From an uncultured Eubacterium sp. (GTDB taxonomy: Bacteria; Bacillota; Clostridia; Lachnospirales; Lachnospiraceae): DNA of 64,000 nucleotides. Made by a program: the position numbers and the translations under genes. A model generated the notes under the pieces. It had not been told where the DNA came from. It did no database searches and worked only from the letters and a program-made list of their open reading frames with translations. The stretch's first letter is position 1. Each line of letters begins with the position of its first letter. The stretch lies in assembly GCA_947089855.1 (NCBI GenBank), contig CAMUML010000014.1:1-64000 (forward strand), in the 5' to 3' direction. Positions 29,229-37,066 of the stretch are shown one piece after another.

Positions 29229-29552
29229 TTCTTCTCCTTTCCGCCGGAATGCTGATATTTACAACTTTCCGGCAGGTATTATGCAATCTGATTAATAAGT
29301 CTCTTACAGCTTACACCACCGTTAATAATTAAATGTGTCATAATATCAGTGTTGTTCTACCGAGGAGGAACGTGCCTGAAGGTATATTAAAATAATGAAA
29401 TCAGGGCATTTTGTTGTACAATAATACATTAGTGAGGGAAAATAACAACCGAAGTATGTTTTGGGGGTTTATTTTTATCTGCAATATGGATATAATAAAA
29501 TTTAAGATGATAATTGAATTTGACTGCAGTTGAATGAAAAAGGGGAATATAT
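29229..29552. other. Gene-free stretch upstream of the recombinase
   Basis: Contains the recombinase ribosome site (GGAAAGGAG near 29232-29240), a short GCCGGAA/TTCCGGC inverted repeat (about 29243-29275) and A/T-rich DNA. No supported gene. The right end of the mobilizable element probably lies here. A ribosome-site-like GAGGAGGAACGTG near 29361 leads to no usable frame. Confidence 0.4.
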
Positions 29553-29783
29553 ATGAGGTTAACGAGAAAACAAATGGAAAAAAAATATCCAAACCAGTGG
29601 TTAGGACTGAAAAATGTAATATATAAGGATGATGATGGTGTTACAATGGAATCAGCAGAAATTGTATATACAGATAAATCAAAAGAAGAACTGCTGAAAA
29701 TGCAGATTTCAGGTGTTGATGGAATTATAGGGTGGTATACGGCAGAAGAAGGAATGATGCTTGGAATGGCAGGTGTGATATAA
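29553..29783 (+). CDS. Small protein paired with a retropepsin-like protease
   Basis: 76 aa, MRLTRKQMEKKYPNQWLGLKN... with VTMESAEIVYTDKSKEELL and a C-terminal GIIGWYTAEEGMMLG. I recall similar short proteins directly upstream of retropepsin-like genes in gut Clostridia, but no function is known to me. AAAAGGGGA precedes the ATG. The stop (TAA) overlaps the ATG of the next gene (TAATG), so the two are translationally coupled and probably act together. No signal peptide or membrane helix is visible. Confidence 0.7.
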   Translation: MRLTRKQMEKKYPNQWLGLKNVIYKDDDGVTMESAEIVYTDKSKEELLKMQISGVDGIIGWYTAEEGMMLGMAGVI

Positions 29784-30322
29784 TGCAGATTACATTAAAT
29801 CTGGATAGTGAATCAAGACGGCCAGTTGTGCAGATTGGCTGGTTCCACGGATGCCGTGCAATGTTAGACACAGGAGCATTGTTTCCTATATGGGTTGCCA
29901 GTGATGAACTGCTTATGGGGCTGGGTGCAAGGTTAATAAAAAAGAATTTGAAATTCAGTGGATTCGGAGGAGATGCAGTTGGTAATCTATACAGGGTAAA
30001 TTTTGTGTTGAATGATTTAATTTATATAGATATGCCAATCGTTGCAAAAGAAATGGATAATCTGCAGTGCCATCTGATATTATCTGCTACAATGTTTGAA
30101 AATACGGTTTATGAAATTGACATGAGAAATCACAGGCTGAAAATAGATACAAAGGATAATCAGCCGGTCCGGCTTTTAAAACTGTCAAATGATAATGGAA
30201 AATTTTCTGTATATTTGGTAGGTACATATGAAAATGAACAAATATGCAGATCAGCATCTTTATTCAAAAATTCTCTGTATGATAAAATGGACAGTAACGA
30301 TGGAAAGCCTTTTCCCATATGA
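29783..30322 (+). CDS. Retropepsin-like aspartic protease
   Basis: 179 aa. A single-domain aspartyl protease pattern: AMLDTGALFPIW with the catalytic D29-T30-G31, a flap-like GARL...GFGGDAVGN region, and the second hydrophobic motif HLILSATMFENTVYEID that closes the half-barrel in retropepsin-like folds. Such proteins work as homodimers. The start is the ATG at 29783, which overlaps the upstream stop; an ATG 51 bases earlier lies inside the partner gene. No signal peptide is seen, so it is cytoplasmic. The target is unknown; the coupled 76-aa protein is an obvious candidate substrate or regulator. Confidence 0.75.
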   Translation: MQITLNLDSESRRPVVQIGWFHGCRAMLDTGALFPIWVASDELLMGLGARLIKKNLKFSGFGGDAVGNLYRVNFVLNDLIYIDMPIVAKEMDNLQCHLILSATMFENTVYEIDMRNHRLKIDTKDNQPVRLLKLSNDNGKFSVYLVGTYENEQICRSASLFKNSLYDKMDSNDGKPFPI

Positions 30323-30410
30323 TGCAGGCCGTCCACATGAATTTAAGTATTATGAAGACGCAGTACAGAGCGAGCCTACGCAGCAAGGGGAAAGGAAGAT
30401 TATATTATAA

Positions 30411-30597
30411 CCAGGAACATCAGGGATTTTACGGAAAGCAGGGTGGTGTTTACCTTCCACAATGGGAAGGAAGCCAGCGCAAAGATTTGAAGGCGGCGGG
30501 CAGGTTTTGGGGAGTTCCGGGTATCCTGCCCGCTGTTTTTGTGTGTATGAAAAAGGCCAAAAGGCAGAGTGGAAATGTGCAAAAGGTTGAGGTATAA
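30411..30597 (+). repeat. 188-bp dispersed repeat, copy 2
   Basis: Near-identical to 23149-23336 (four substitutions, one extra A). It includes the same terminator hairpin, 30496-30504 with 30525-30533 and TTTTT at 30536-30540, and the same GAGGTATAATT end. It follows the retropepsin pair, whose transcript it would terminate. The two copies are in direct orientation and bracket the mobilizable element. Confidence 0.9.
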
Positions 30598-30725
30598 TTT
30601 TTATATTGGCGCGGGGAATTAATATGGGCAATATATATGACGGTGCATTCCGGACAATATAAAAAAGTACCATCTTGAATGTGCTGTTTGTCAAGGACTT
30701 TTTCATCACTTTTTCTTGGTCTGCC

Positions 30726-30894
30726 CTGTTTTTCATGCTCTAAGTCGTAGAGAATGACACGCTTTAGCTTATTCGCTGCTTTGGGTACTCGTATCAAAAA
30801 AATGTACTCCGACTAAGCAGGTTGTCTTATCAATCTTCTTTTGCAAACAGGGCGTTAATCGACCTGTAGTGTTAGTTTGAATATTATCGTTCAT
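30726..30894 (-). pseudogene. Frameshifted TnpW-like gene, copy 2
   Basis: Starts MNDNIQTNTTGR..., clearly the same gene as 23874-24044, with KTTCLVGVHFFDTSTQSSE then a stop at about 30769. Relative to copy 1 two bases are missing at the EDKLKR codons. Reading on in another frame gives NKLKRVILYDLEHEK, matching the end of copy 1. The stop of copy 1 is lost here (TAG to CAG). It is a decayed copy. Confidence 0.7.
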
Positions 30895-30911
30895 AATCCT
30901 CCTTTGGACGC

Positions 30912-30950
30912 AAAAAGACGCATGGTTTACAATCTACTGTTCCATGCGCC
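30912..30950 (-). terminator. Terminator of Rpn nuclease gene, cassette 2
   Basis: Minus-strand GGCGCATGG/CCATGCGTC stem (one mismatch) followed by TTTTTG. It is the counterpart of 24063-24103 and lies 37 bases after the nuclease stop. Confidence 0.8.
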
Positions 30951-30986
30951 TTTTTGCTGTTATTTTGATATTAAATTATTTTCTGC

Positions 30987-31865
30987 TTATACCAACTGCA
31001 CAACCTCACTCTGTAAATCCTTAACTAAATCAAGCGATAGCTCTGTGTAATCCGCTATGTCCTCCAATGACATTTTACCTGCCTTAATCATGCGAATAGC
31101 CGTCTTTTTCGCTTTATCTTGTTCAGCTTCATAGCGCTCACTTTTGATATAAGACCTTATAACTTCTTCCTCGTCAAACAAACTCATCATAATTGACACA
31201 ACCTCCTTTTCCCTGTCAAGCAAGTATTCCCTTAATATATTTTTGTCTTTACAGATACGAATTGTTTCAGTAACAGTTTTTCTTGTTCTGCCATAAAGTT
31301 TCATCTGTTCATTATACACTTTACAGAAAATAATATACTGATTGAGTATGCTGTCCGTATCATTCTCGCAAATAACTTTAACCTTTACATCAACAGCAGT
31401 ATCAACTCCGTCAAAAAATTCCTTTGATAAGGATATTGTATCAGGAATGTTTTTTCGGTCACCTGTGTAAATTACATACAGTTCGGGTTTTGGCATTTTT
31501 ACTTTCTTGCTCTTGTATAGATTTTGATTGGTACGCTCAAAATAATCATGATATGTCTGCGCAAGATATAGCAACGCTCTAATAATAATATTCAACGTCC
31601 ATAATGATTGCGCTTCTAACAGAATCATAAATTTTTCCCCTAAAAGGAAACCTAAATCATTATAAATCCCGTCTGTCAGAACATTCTTAATCGTAATATC
31701 TGTTAGTTCACTCTCGGTGGCTGTTTTATCTTCTGGGTGGAGTGCCCTATATAATTGCAACAGGTATTTTTTAATCTTAAATAAGTCAGAAAATACACTG
31801 TCCTTGATGGTATATTTAGCTATTGTTTCTTCTTCGGGTACTATCTGCTTTGTATCGTCTTGCAT
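30987..31865 (-). CDS. Rpn family recombination-promoting nuclease / PD-(D/E)XK transposase-like, copy 2
   Basis: 292 aa, same architecture as the gene at 24141-25004: KDSVFSDLFKIKKYLLQLY, the nuclease centre YNDLGFLLG...MILLEAQSLW (Asp, E-x-Q), TYHDYFERTNQNLYKSKKVK and MPKPELYVIYTGDR. The C-terminus is Lys/Asp-rich with a short helix LSLEDIADYTELS-like. It has its own consensus promoter (31933-31961) and terminator (30912-30950). The two proteins differ at many positions, so the duplication is old compared with the near-identical 188-bp repeats to their left. Confidence 0.85.
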   Translation of the reverse strand: MQDDTKQIVPEEETIAKYTIKDSVFSDLFKIKKYLLQLYRALHPEDKTATESELTDITIKNVLTDGIYNDLGFLLGEKFMILLEAQSLWTLNIIIRALLYLAQTYHDYFERTNQNLYKSKKVKMPKPELYVIYTGDRKNIPDTISLSKEFFDGVDTAVDVKVKVICENDTDSILNQYIIFCKVYNEQMKLYGRTRKTVTETIRICKDKNILREYLLDREKEVVSIMMSLFDEEEVIRSYIKSERYEAEQDKAKKTAIRMIKAGKMSLEDIADYTELSLDLVKDLQSEVVQLV

Positions 31866-31932
31866 TTTAACACCTTGATTTCTAAAAATCTATGACACAA
31901 GATACGATATATCCTTCTCTTGCCACACTTCA

Positions 31933-31961
31933 ATTATACAAAAAAACTCCTGTCTTTACAA
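31933..31961 (-). promoter_or_regulatory. Consensus promoter for Rpn copy 2
   Basis: On the minus strand TTGTAA (31961-31956), 17-bp spacer, TATAAT (31938-31933). Boxes and spacer length are identical to those before Rpn copy 1. Confidence 0.8.
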
Positions 31962-32008
31962 TAAAATTGATATTAAATTTGCTCCGCCATCCATTTCGTC
32001 CTGCTTTG

Positions 32009-32299
32009 TTACTGTTTATCAGGGAAATTTTCATCATTCAGGAATTTTTTCAGATCTGAGCTGTCATTCAAAATTAGAGAATTTTTAGGAGCATGGAACA
32101 CCCGGCATGGTCCATTTTTGCTTTTCAGATACGTGTTGAGTATCGTCGAAAGTTCCATGGAGATTATCTGATGCTCCTGTGACGGGCTGGCCATATCATA
32201 GACAATGCCATCAAAGACTTCTACCCTTTTTTCCCCTGGAAGAGCCTCATACTGCTCCAGGGTGATTATTTCTGACGGCGGCTGTAATTCTGGCGGCAT
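32009..32299 (-). pseudogene. Truncated Uma2-type nuclease gene
   Basis: The 96-residue frame from ATG 32299 (AAAAGGAAG eight to nine bases upstream) gives MPPELQPP...ITLEQYEALPGEKRVEVFDGIVYDMASPSQEHQIIS. This is the N-terminal half of Uma2-family PD-(D/E)XK proteins (full length near 190 aa). After CRVFHAPKNS the family pattern stops; the rest of the nuclease core is absent. It is read as a remnant cut off when neighbouring DNA was rearranged. Confidence 0.65.
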
Positions 32300-32402
32300 A
32301 ATATACACTTCCTTTTAATTATGGTATTCCTATATAGACGGTTGCAGGCATTTGGAAATTGTAAAAGTATTCACATAGGAAATTTAGCCATCCCGTTTGC
32401 GT

Positions 32403-33740
32403 TTATTCCAGCCTGCGGTAAACAGTCAGCCACATCGTAATAAAACTTGCCAGCCCGCCAATTACATTGGAAATAGGCTCTGCCAAAAACACGCCGTCCA
32501 CCCCAAAACCAACGGCTGGCAAAAGCAGCGTCAGCGGGACTACAATAATCACTTTCCGGAACAGGGAAAAGAAAACCGCGCGTTTTGCAAAGCCAAGTGC
32601 CTGAAACGTGCTTTGCCCGGTAAATTGGAAAGCCATAAAGAAAAATCCAAAAAAATAGGTCTGCAGCGCCGGGGTGCCGGATGCCGCCATAGACTGGCTG
32701 CCAGTAAAGATCATAAACAGCAGGGATGGGAATTGCATCACCAGCATCCAGGCAAACAACGTATAGGTAGTCCCGGCCAAGGCATTAAAGCGGATCCCGG
32801 CTTTGACACGCGAAAACTGCCTGGCGCCATAATTATAGCCCAGGACAGGCTGGCTGCCGCTGGTAAGCCCCATCACAGGAAGCGATAAAAATTCCCTGGT
32901 GGAATTTAAAACCGTCATAATGCCAACGTATAAATCCCCTCCGTAACGCTGCAAAGACGCGTTGCAGACAATCTGTACAAAGGCGTTGGTAGCCTGCATA
33001 ATAAAGCCGGAGGTGCCAAGGGCCACAATATCGCAGGCCATCCTGCGTTCAATTTTAAGGTTGCATTTTTTGATGCGCAGTAAAGTTTTATTCCCTGTCA
33101 AAAAGCAGAGGACCCAAATGCCGGAAACCGCCTGGCTGGCTATTGTAGCAAGTGCAGCCCCGCGTACACCCATATGCAGGGCAAAAATGAAGATGGGGTC
33201 TAAAACCAGATTTAACACTGCGCCAATGACAGTTGTGAGCATCCCAATGCCCGCAAACCCCTGCGCATTGATAAAGCCGTTCATTCCAACAGCAAGCATA
33301 GAAAAAACCGTTCCAAACAGGTAGATCTGCAAATAGGCATCCGCATAAACATAAGATGCGTCGCTGGCGCCAAACAGGTATAGGATAGGCCTGCGGAACA
33401 AGTAGCAGAGAACGAAAAGGGCGGCGGAAGTACAAAGCAGCAGGGAAAAAACGCAACCCATGATTTTCTCCGCGTAGGCGTCTTCTTTACGCCCCCTGGC
33501 AATGGAAAATAAAGGCGTACCGCCAGTACCAAACAGGTTGGTAAATGCCGCTATGATCGTGATCACTGGAAAAGTCAGGCCAACACCTGTCAAGGCCATG
33601 TTGTCTGTGCCAGGCAGGCGGCCAAGGTAGATGCGGTCAACTACATTGTATAATAGCTGTACGAGCTGTGCCAGGGTTAGGGGGATTGCCTGGCGGATAA
33701 TATTTTTTGATACTGTCCCTTGTGAAAAATCTGTTGCCAA
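32403..33740 (-). CDS. MATE family efflux transporter
   Basis: 445-aa membrane protein with twelve predicted helices in two six-helix halves. The N-terminus IIRQAIPLTLAQLVQLLYNVVDRIYLGRLPG and GTGGTPLFSIARGRKEDA are typical of MATE proteins of the MepA/NorM/DinF type, which export drugs or metabolites using a sodium or proton gradient. The start is TTG at 33740, eight bases after AAGGAGG. It is divergent from a BlaI-like repressor gene; the 162-bp gap holds two operator-like boxes that could control both genes. The substrate cannot be predicted. Confidence 0.9.
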   Translation of the reverse strand: MATDFSQGTVSKNIIRQAIPLTLAQLVQLLYNVVDRIYLGRLPGTDNMALTGVGLTFPVITIIAAFTNLFGTGGTPLFSIARGRKEDAYAEKIMGCVFSLLLCTSAALFVLCYLFRRPILYLFGASDASYVYADAYLQIYLFGTVFSMLAVGMNGFINAQGFAGIGMLTTVIGAVLNLVLDPIFIFALHMGVRGAALATIASQAVSGIWVLCFLTGNKTLLRIKKCNLKIERRMACDIVALGTSGFIMQATNAFVQIVCNASLQRYGGDLYVGIMTVLNSTREFLSLPVMGLTSGSQPVLGYNYGARQFSRVKAGIRFNALAGTTYTLFAWMLVMQFPSLLFMIFTGSQSMAASGTPALQTYFFGFFFMAFQFTGQSTFQALGFAKRAVFFSLFRKVIIVVPLTLLLPAVGFGVDGVFLAEPISNVIGGLASFITMWLTVYRRLE

Positions 33741-33845
33741 TGAAAAGGCCTCCTTTTAGTAGAGATAGTGTTTTGTTTTTAGTTTATCATAGAATATAGT
33801 GGTTGTCGAAACATAAATTTTTCTCCCAGGCCTTGCATTACTACT

Positions 33846-33888
33846 TACACTGTGTTAATATATTTGCATACCTACGCAGCGTTAACAT
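33846..33888 (+). promoter_or_regulatory. Paired operator boxes upstream of the BlaI-like repressor
   Basis: Two 16-bp direct repeats, TACACTGTGTTAATAT at 33846-33861 and TACGCAGCGTTAACAT at 33873-33888. Each is built on a small palindrome (ACACTGTGT, ACGCAGCGT), 27 bp apart centre to centre. BlaI/MecI/CopY repressors bind such dyads in their own promoters, so autoregulation, and possibly control of the divergent MATE gene, is inferred. Confidence 0.65.
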
Positions 33889-33902
33889 AGAAAGGAGCAA
33901 AC

Positions 33903-34304
33903 ATGGCTAGGCAAATATCCGAATCCGAGCTAGTCCTAATGAAAATTATTTGGAACAATGGCGGGGCTGCCCGATACTCCCTGATCATGGAGGAATTAGC
34001 CCAAGAAAACAACGAGTGGAAAAATAACACAGTACTGACGCTGCTTTCCAGGCTTGTAGAAAAGAAGTTCTTAAAAGTCAATAAAATCGGCAGGCGGAAT
34101 GAATACGTAGCAACCGTAACCGAACAGGAATATCAGGGCATGCAGACCCACAGTTTTCTGAATAAGATTTTTGGAGGCAATGTCAGGAATTTAGTATCGA
34201 CTTTGCTGCAGCAGGATATTCTCTCGGCGGACGAATTAAAAGAGATCGAATCCTTTTGGAGAAAAGAAAATGAATGCCTTAAACCGAGGGGGCGGAGCAA
34301 ATAA
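33903..34304 (+). CDS. BlaI/MecI/CopY family repressor
   Basis: 133 aa. The N-terminal winged helix begins ISESELVLMKIIWNNGG and continues NNTVLTLLSRLVEKKFLKVNKIGRRNEY, the canonical BlaI DNA-binding pattern, followed by a helical dimer region. The ribosome site AAAGGAG is close to ATG 33903. BlaI genes are normally followed by a blaR1 (M56 peptidase sensor). Here the next gene is a small secreted protein instead, so inactivation by a cognate sensor is not evident. The paired boxes upstream suggest it represses itself and perhaps the MATE transporter. Confidence 0.88.
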   Translation: MARQISESELVLMKIIWNNGGAARYSLIMEELAQENNEWKNNTVLTLLSRLVEKKFLKVNKIGRRNEYVATVTEQEYQGMQTHSFLNKIFGGNVRNLVSTLLQQDILSADELKEIESFWRKENECLKPRGRSK

Positions 34305-34323
34305 AAGAAAGGTTAGGTGCGAT

Positions 34324-34758
34324 ATGGATGATAAAAGAAAAACGGTGCTGGCTGGTATGTTGGCGTTGTGCATTATCTTTGTGGCTGCTTTTGCCGGGGG
34401 CGGTCCTGTTGCGGCCAGTCCTATGCCAAAAGAAAAAGATAATACTGGTTGGATAACAGGGGGCCCGGATGGGGAAGTTTTGGACAAAACACTGTCTGGG
34501 GCGTATGCAGGCTGCGGCATAGAAAGGAAAGGCGGCTCTTATTACTATAAAGGAAAGCGGGTAAAGGTGATCAAAGATCAAAGCCCGGACGGTTCGGTAT
34601 ATCGGTTTGACCCACACCTGAAAGGGTCCGTAAGTATTAAGGTTGTCCGAAATGCAAAAGGGAAGGTTAAGCGCATTTCTTATCTGTCCAGAAAAAAAGC
34701 TGCAAACTTGATAAAACGTGCCGGGTTAAACGACGGGAAAAGTAATCCTGGCAAGTAA
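34324..34758 (+). CDS. Small secreted protein, unknown function
   Basis: 144 aa from ATG 34324 (AAAGGTTAGG upstream). A signal peptide, MDDKRKTVLAGMLALCIIFVAAFAGG, cleaves probably near VAAS. The mature part is basic and Gly/Lys-rich, with GSYYYKGKRVKVIKDQSPDGSV and KGKVKRISYLSRKKAANL. An upstream ATG (34270) lies inside the repressor gene and would break the signal peptide's position. It probably shares the repressor's transcript and occupies the place where a BlaR1 sensor would be expected. I recognise no family. Confidence 0.6.
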   Translation: MDDKRKTVLAGMLALCIIFVAAFAGGGPVAASPMPKEKDNTGWITGGPDGEVLDKTLSGAYAGCGIERKGGSYYYKGKRVKVIKDQSPDGSVYRFDPHLKGSVSIKVVRNAKGKVKRISYLSRKKAANLIKRAGLNDGKSNPGK

Positions 34759-34830
34759 TCAGGAAAAGTGATACCGGAAACATTATCTGGATTTATCAAA
34801 AGAAACGAAAAGCTGTATAGCGGTAATTTC

Positions 34831-34891
34831 ACAATGGGTACAAAAAACAGGAAAACAAGAAACCGTTTCCTGTTTTTTTTATACCCATTGT
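34831..34891 (+). terminator. Long-armed terminator
   Basis: A 23-base arm from 34831 (ACAATGGGTA...ACAGGAAA) pairs almost fully with 34866-34891, whose descending arm includes a run of eight T. It ends the repressor/secreted-protein transcript and, being A- and T-rich on both sides, could work in both directions. Confidence 0.85.
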
Positions 34892-34978
34892 AAAATTGCC
34901 TGGATGATTTTTCGGATAAAAGATATAATCTGTAAAAGGATAATCGTACGAAGGCCAAAGGAGGCAGGAGGAAATATT

Positions 34979-35563
34979 ATGTGCGGAAGATATTATGTAG
35001 ACGGCGAAACGGCTAGAGAGGTTGCCCATATCGTCAAAAATACAGGGGCACAAGCCACCAAAATGCGGACAGGGGATATTTACCCGTCCCATACTGCAGT
35101 TGTGGTCAATGGAAGCACGGCAGCACTGAAGCTGGAAGAAATGCAGTGGGGGTTCCCGCAGTACAAAAAAAAGGGGCTCCTTATCAATGCCCGGGCAGAA
35201 ACGGCGTTGGAGCGGAAAGCCTTTTGCGCCAGCCTGCTGCACCGGCGCTGCGTTATCCCGGCAAAGCATTTTTATGAATGGGATCCGGATAAAAATAAGG
35301 CTATCTTTTATAGGGAAGGCCGGCCGGTTGTGTATATGGCGGGGTTTTATAACTGTTTTTCGGACCAGCCCCGGTTTATGGTTCTGACGACGCAGGCCAA
35401 TGCGTCTGTGCGTCCGGTCCATCACAGGATGCCGCTTATTTTGGAAGAAGCAGAACTGGAGGACTGGGTTTTTGACCACCATTTTATGGAATATGCACTT
35501 TCCAGGACTCCGCCAATGCTTAACCGGGAACAGGAATATGAACAGCAAAGGTTGTTTTTATAA
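34979..35563 (+). CDS. SRAP (SOS response-associated peptidase, YedK/HMCES-like)
   Basis: 194 aa beginning MCGRYYVD, where C2 becomes the catalytic N-terminal Cys after Met removal. The family core is present: NARAETALERKAF, RRCVIPAKHFYEWD (with the Glu/His pair) and HHRMPLIL. These proteins bond covalently to abasic sites in single-stranded DNA and protect them. The start ATG at 34979 directly precedes the essential Cys and has GGAGG seven bases upstream. It stands alone between a terminator and the TetR promoter. Length is a little short compared with YedK (about 220 aa) but motif-complete. Confidence 0.92.
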   Translation: MCGRYYVDGETAREVAHIVKNTGAQATKMRTGDIYPSHTAVVVNGSTAALKLEEMQWGFPQYKKKGLLINARAETALERKAFCASLLHRRCVIPAKHFYEWDPDKNKAIFYREGRPVVYMAGFYNCFSDQPRFMVLTTQANASVRPVHHRMPLILEEAELEDWVFDHHFMEYALSRTPPMLNREQEYEQQRLFL

Positions 35564-35584
35564 ATAAAAGATAACAGGTACCTA

Positions 35585-35632
35585 TTGACTTTCCGACATA
35601 TGTGTCGTATAATAATTTCAGACACGCGTGTC
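35585..35632 (+). promoter_or_regulatory. Promoter with two palindromic TetR-type operators
   Basis: TTGACT (35585-35590), exact 17-bp spacer, TATAAT (35608-35613). One dyad, CGACA-N4-TGTCG, fills the spacer (35594-35607). A second, GACACGCGTGTC (35621-35632, perfect), sits just after the -10. Both share GACA/TGTC half-sites, so the downstream TetR protein probably binds both and shuts its own operon. Confidence 0.85.
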
Positions 35633-35667
35633 GGAAAACAAAAAAGGGGGAGGGGATAAGGTACATA

Positions 35668-36249
35668 GTGAATAAAAAGGGGCAGCAGACAAGGGAGCAT
35701 ATCAAACAAAGCGCCTATCCCCTGTTTGCGGAAAAGGGGTTTAAACAGGTAACGATGAAAGATATTTGTGAAGCGGCCAATTTAAGCCGGGGCGGCTTAT
35801 ATGGCCATTACGAAAGTACACGCCAGATTTTCCAGGAAATGGTAGAGGATATGGTGGGCCGGCAGGAGGATGAGGTCAATGGCCGCATTGGCCAAAACGA
35901 ACCGGCAGTTTCTATTTTAGGCAGTATTTTGGAAAAGTACCAGGAGGAAATGATCGACAGCCAGTCATCCTTAAGCACCGCCATTTATGAGTATTTCAGT
36001 ATGCAGGATATAGCAGGCCAAAAGAACCTGCTGTACAAACAGTATGAAAAGTCTGTGCATACATGGAAAACACTGATACAGTATGGGGTTGCCAGGCAGG
36101 AATTTTACGACGTGGAGGCAGGGCCAGTGGTTGACCTGATCTTATTTTCCTACCAGGGGGTACGCATGTACAGCAAACTGATGCCTGTGGATAAAGGGAT
36201 ACCGGCGGGTATTGTAAGGCAGGTCAAAAAAATATTGGTAAGGGGGTAA
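35668..36249 (+). CDS. TetR family transcriptional regulator
   Basis: 193 aa from GTG 35668. The helix-turn-helix lies at the N-terminus (TREHIKQSAYPLFAEKGFKQVTMKDICEAANLSRGGLYGHYES), followed by an all-helical ligand domain. An in-frame ATG at 35602 lies inside the promoter/operator region and is rejected. The gene has a strong promoter with two self-type operators and is followed after five bases by a nucleoside phosphorylase gene, so both are likely one autoregulated operon. The ligand may be a nucleoside or related compound, but this is a guess from context. Confidence 0.88.
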   Translation: MNKKGQQTREHIKQSAYPLFAEKGFKQVTMKDICEAANLSRGGLYGHYESTRQIFQEMVEDMVGRQEDEVNGRIGQNEPAVSILGSILEKYQEEMIDSQSSLSTAIYEYFSMQDIAGQKNLLYKQYEKSVHTWKTLIQYGVARQEFYDVEAGPVVDLILFSYQGVRMYSKLMPVDKGIPAGIVRQVKKILVRG

Positions 36250-36254
36250 GTAAA

Positions 36255-37028
36255 ATGGCAACGATTTTTAACCGGTTTTGTAAAGAAAAGGATGCATTTA
36301 TCAATCCTTGCGATGTGGTCAAGGAAGCCGCCGGTTTTCCGCAAGTGTGCATTACGACATTTTCAGAAATCACGGTCAAAGGTTTTTTGGAACAGCATCC
36401 GGCGAGGGAAATTGCAGTATTGCGTACGGAAAATGGGGGAGTGCCGGTGTATGAAATTACATATAAAGGCAAAAAGTTTGGGCTGTTTATTTCCAGGGTA
36501 GGGGCGCCGGCCTGTGCGGTAGGGCTGGAAGAGGTGATCGCATTAGGGGCGAAAAAAATCGTACAGTTTGGCAGCTGCGGGGTATTGGACAAGGCAAGCG
36601 TAGGCAGCCGGGTGATTATCCCATCGTCCGCGGTCCGGGATGAAGGTACCAGCTACCATTATATTCCGGGCCAGGAAGAAATCGATGCGGACAGCCAATC
36701 CGTTGGTACGGCAGCCAGATGCATGGAACAGCATCAAATCCCATATATAATAGGAAAAGTCTGGACGACGGATGCTGTGTACCGGGAGACAAGGCAGGCT
36801 GTAAAAGAGCGCAAAGCCCAAGGCTGCCTTGCGGTTGAAATGGAATGTGCTGCATCGTTAGCCGTCGCCAGGTTTAGGAATATCCCAATCCTGCAGTTTT
36901 TCTATGGTACCGACAGCCTGGAAACAGACCAATGGGATCCGGGGGATTTACTGGATGGCCAGTCTGGCCTTAGAGGCAATTATATGGCCGTTGCTTTGGA
37001 GTGTGCCGTTGCTTTTAATGGCTGCTAG
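36255..37028 (+). CDS. Nucleoside phosphorylase (uridine/purine phosphorylase superfamily)
   Basis: 257 aa of the PNP/UDP phosphorylase fold. It shows GAPACAVGLEEVIALGAKK, the phosphate-loop-like QFGSCGVLD, WTTDAVYRET and the ribose-binding VEMECAA, in the usual order. It would cleave a nucleoside with phosphate to base and ribose-1-phosphate; the base preference is not clear. The start ATG has only a weak ribosome site (GGGGGTAAG) that overlaps the regulator's stop, consistent with coupling to the TetR gene five bases upstream. Confidence 0.85.
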   Translation: MATIFNRFCKEKDAFINPCDVVKEAAGFPQVCITTFSEITVKGFLEQHPAREIAVLRTENGGVPVYEITYKGKKFGLFISRVGAPACAVGLEEVIALGAKKIVQFGSCGVLDKASVGSRVIIPSSAVRDEGTSYHYIPGQEEIDADSQSVGTAARCMEQHQIPYIIGKVWTTDAVYRETRQAVKERKAQGCLAVEMECAASLAVARFRNIPILQFFYGTDSLETDQWDPGDLLDGQSGLRGNYMAVALECAVAFNGC

Positions 37029-37066
37029 ATACAAAACTGCAAGGCAGCGGCAGAAAGGAGGGGGCA

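Larger units (their letters stand above)
25110..29400 (-). mobile_element. Integrative mobilizable element: serine recombinase, DUF3847, oriT, MobL
   Basis: A compact four-part unit in one orientation with one integration enzyme and one relaxase but no mating-pair genes, so it would depend on a helper conjugative element. Boundaries are approximate. On the left, the similarity between the two Rpn cassettes stops at about 25120, next to the relaxase tail's stop. On the right, no gene is seen between 29229 and 29552. Core direct repeats expected for serine recombinases are only a few bases and could not be identified by eye. Confidence 0.65.
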
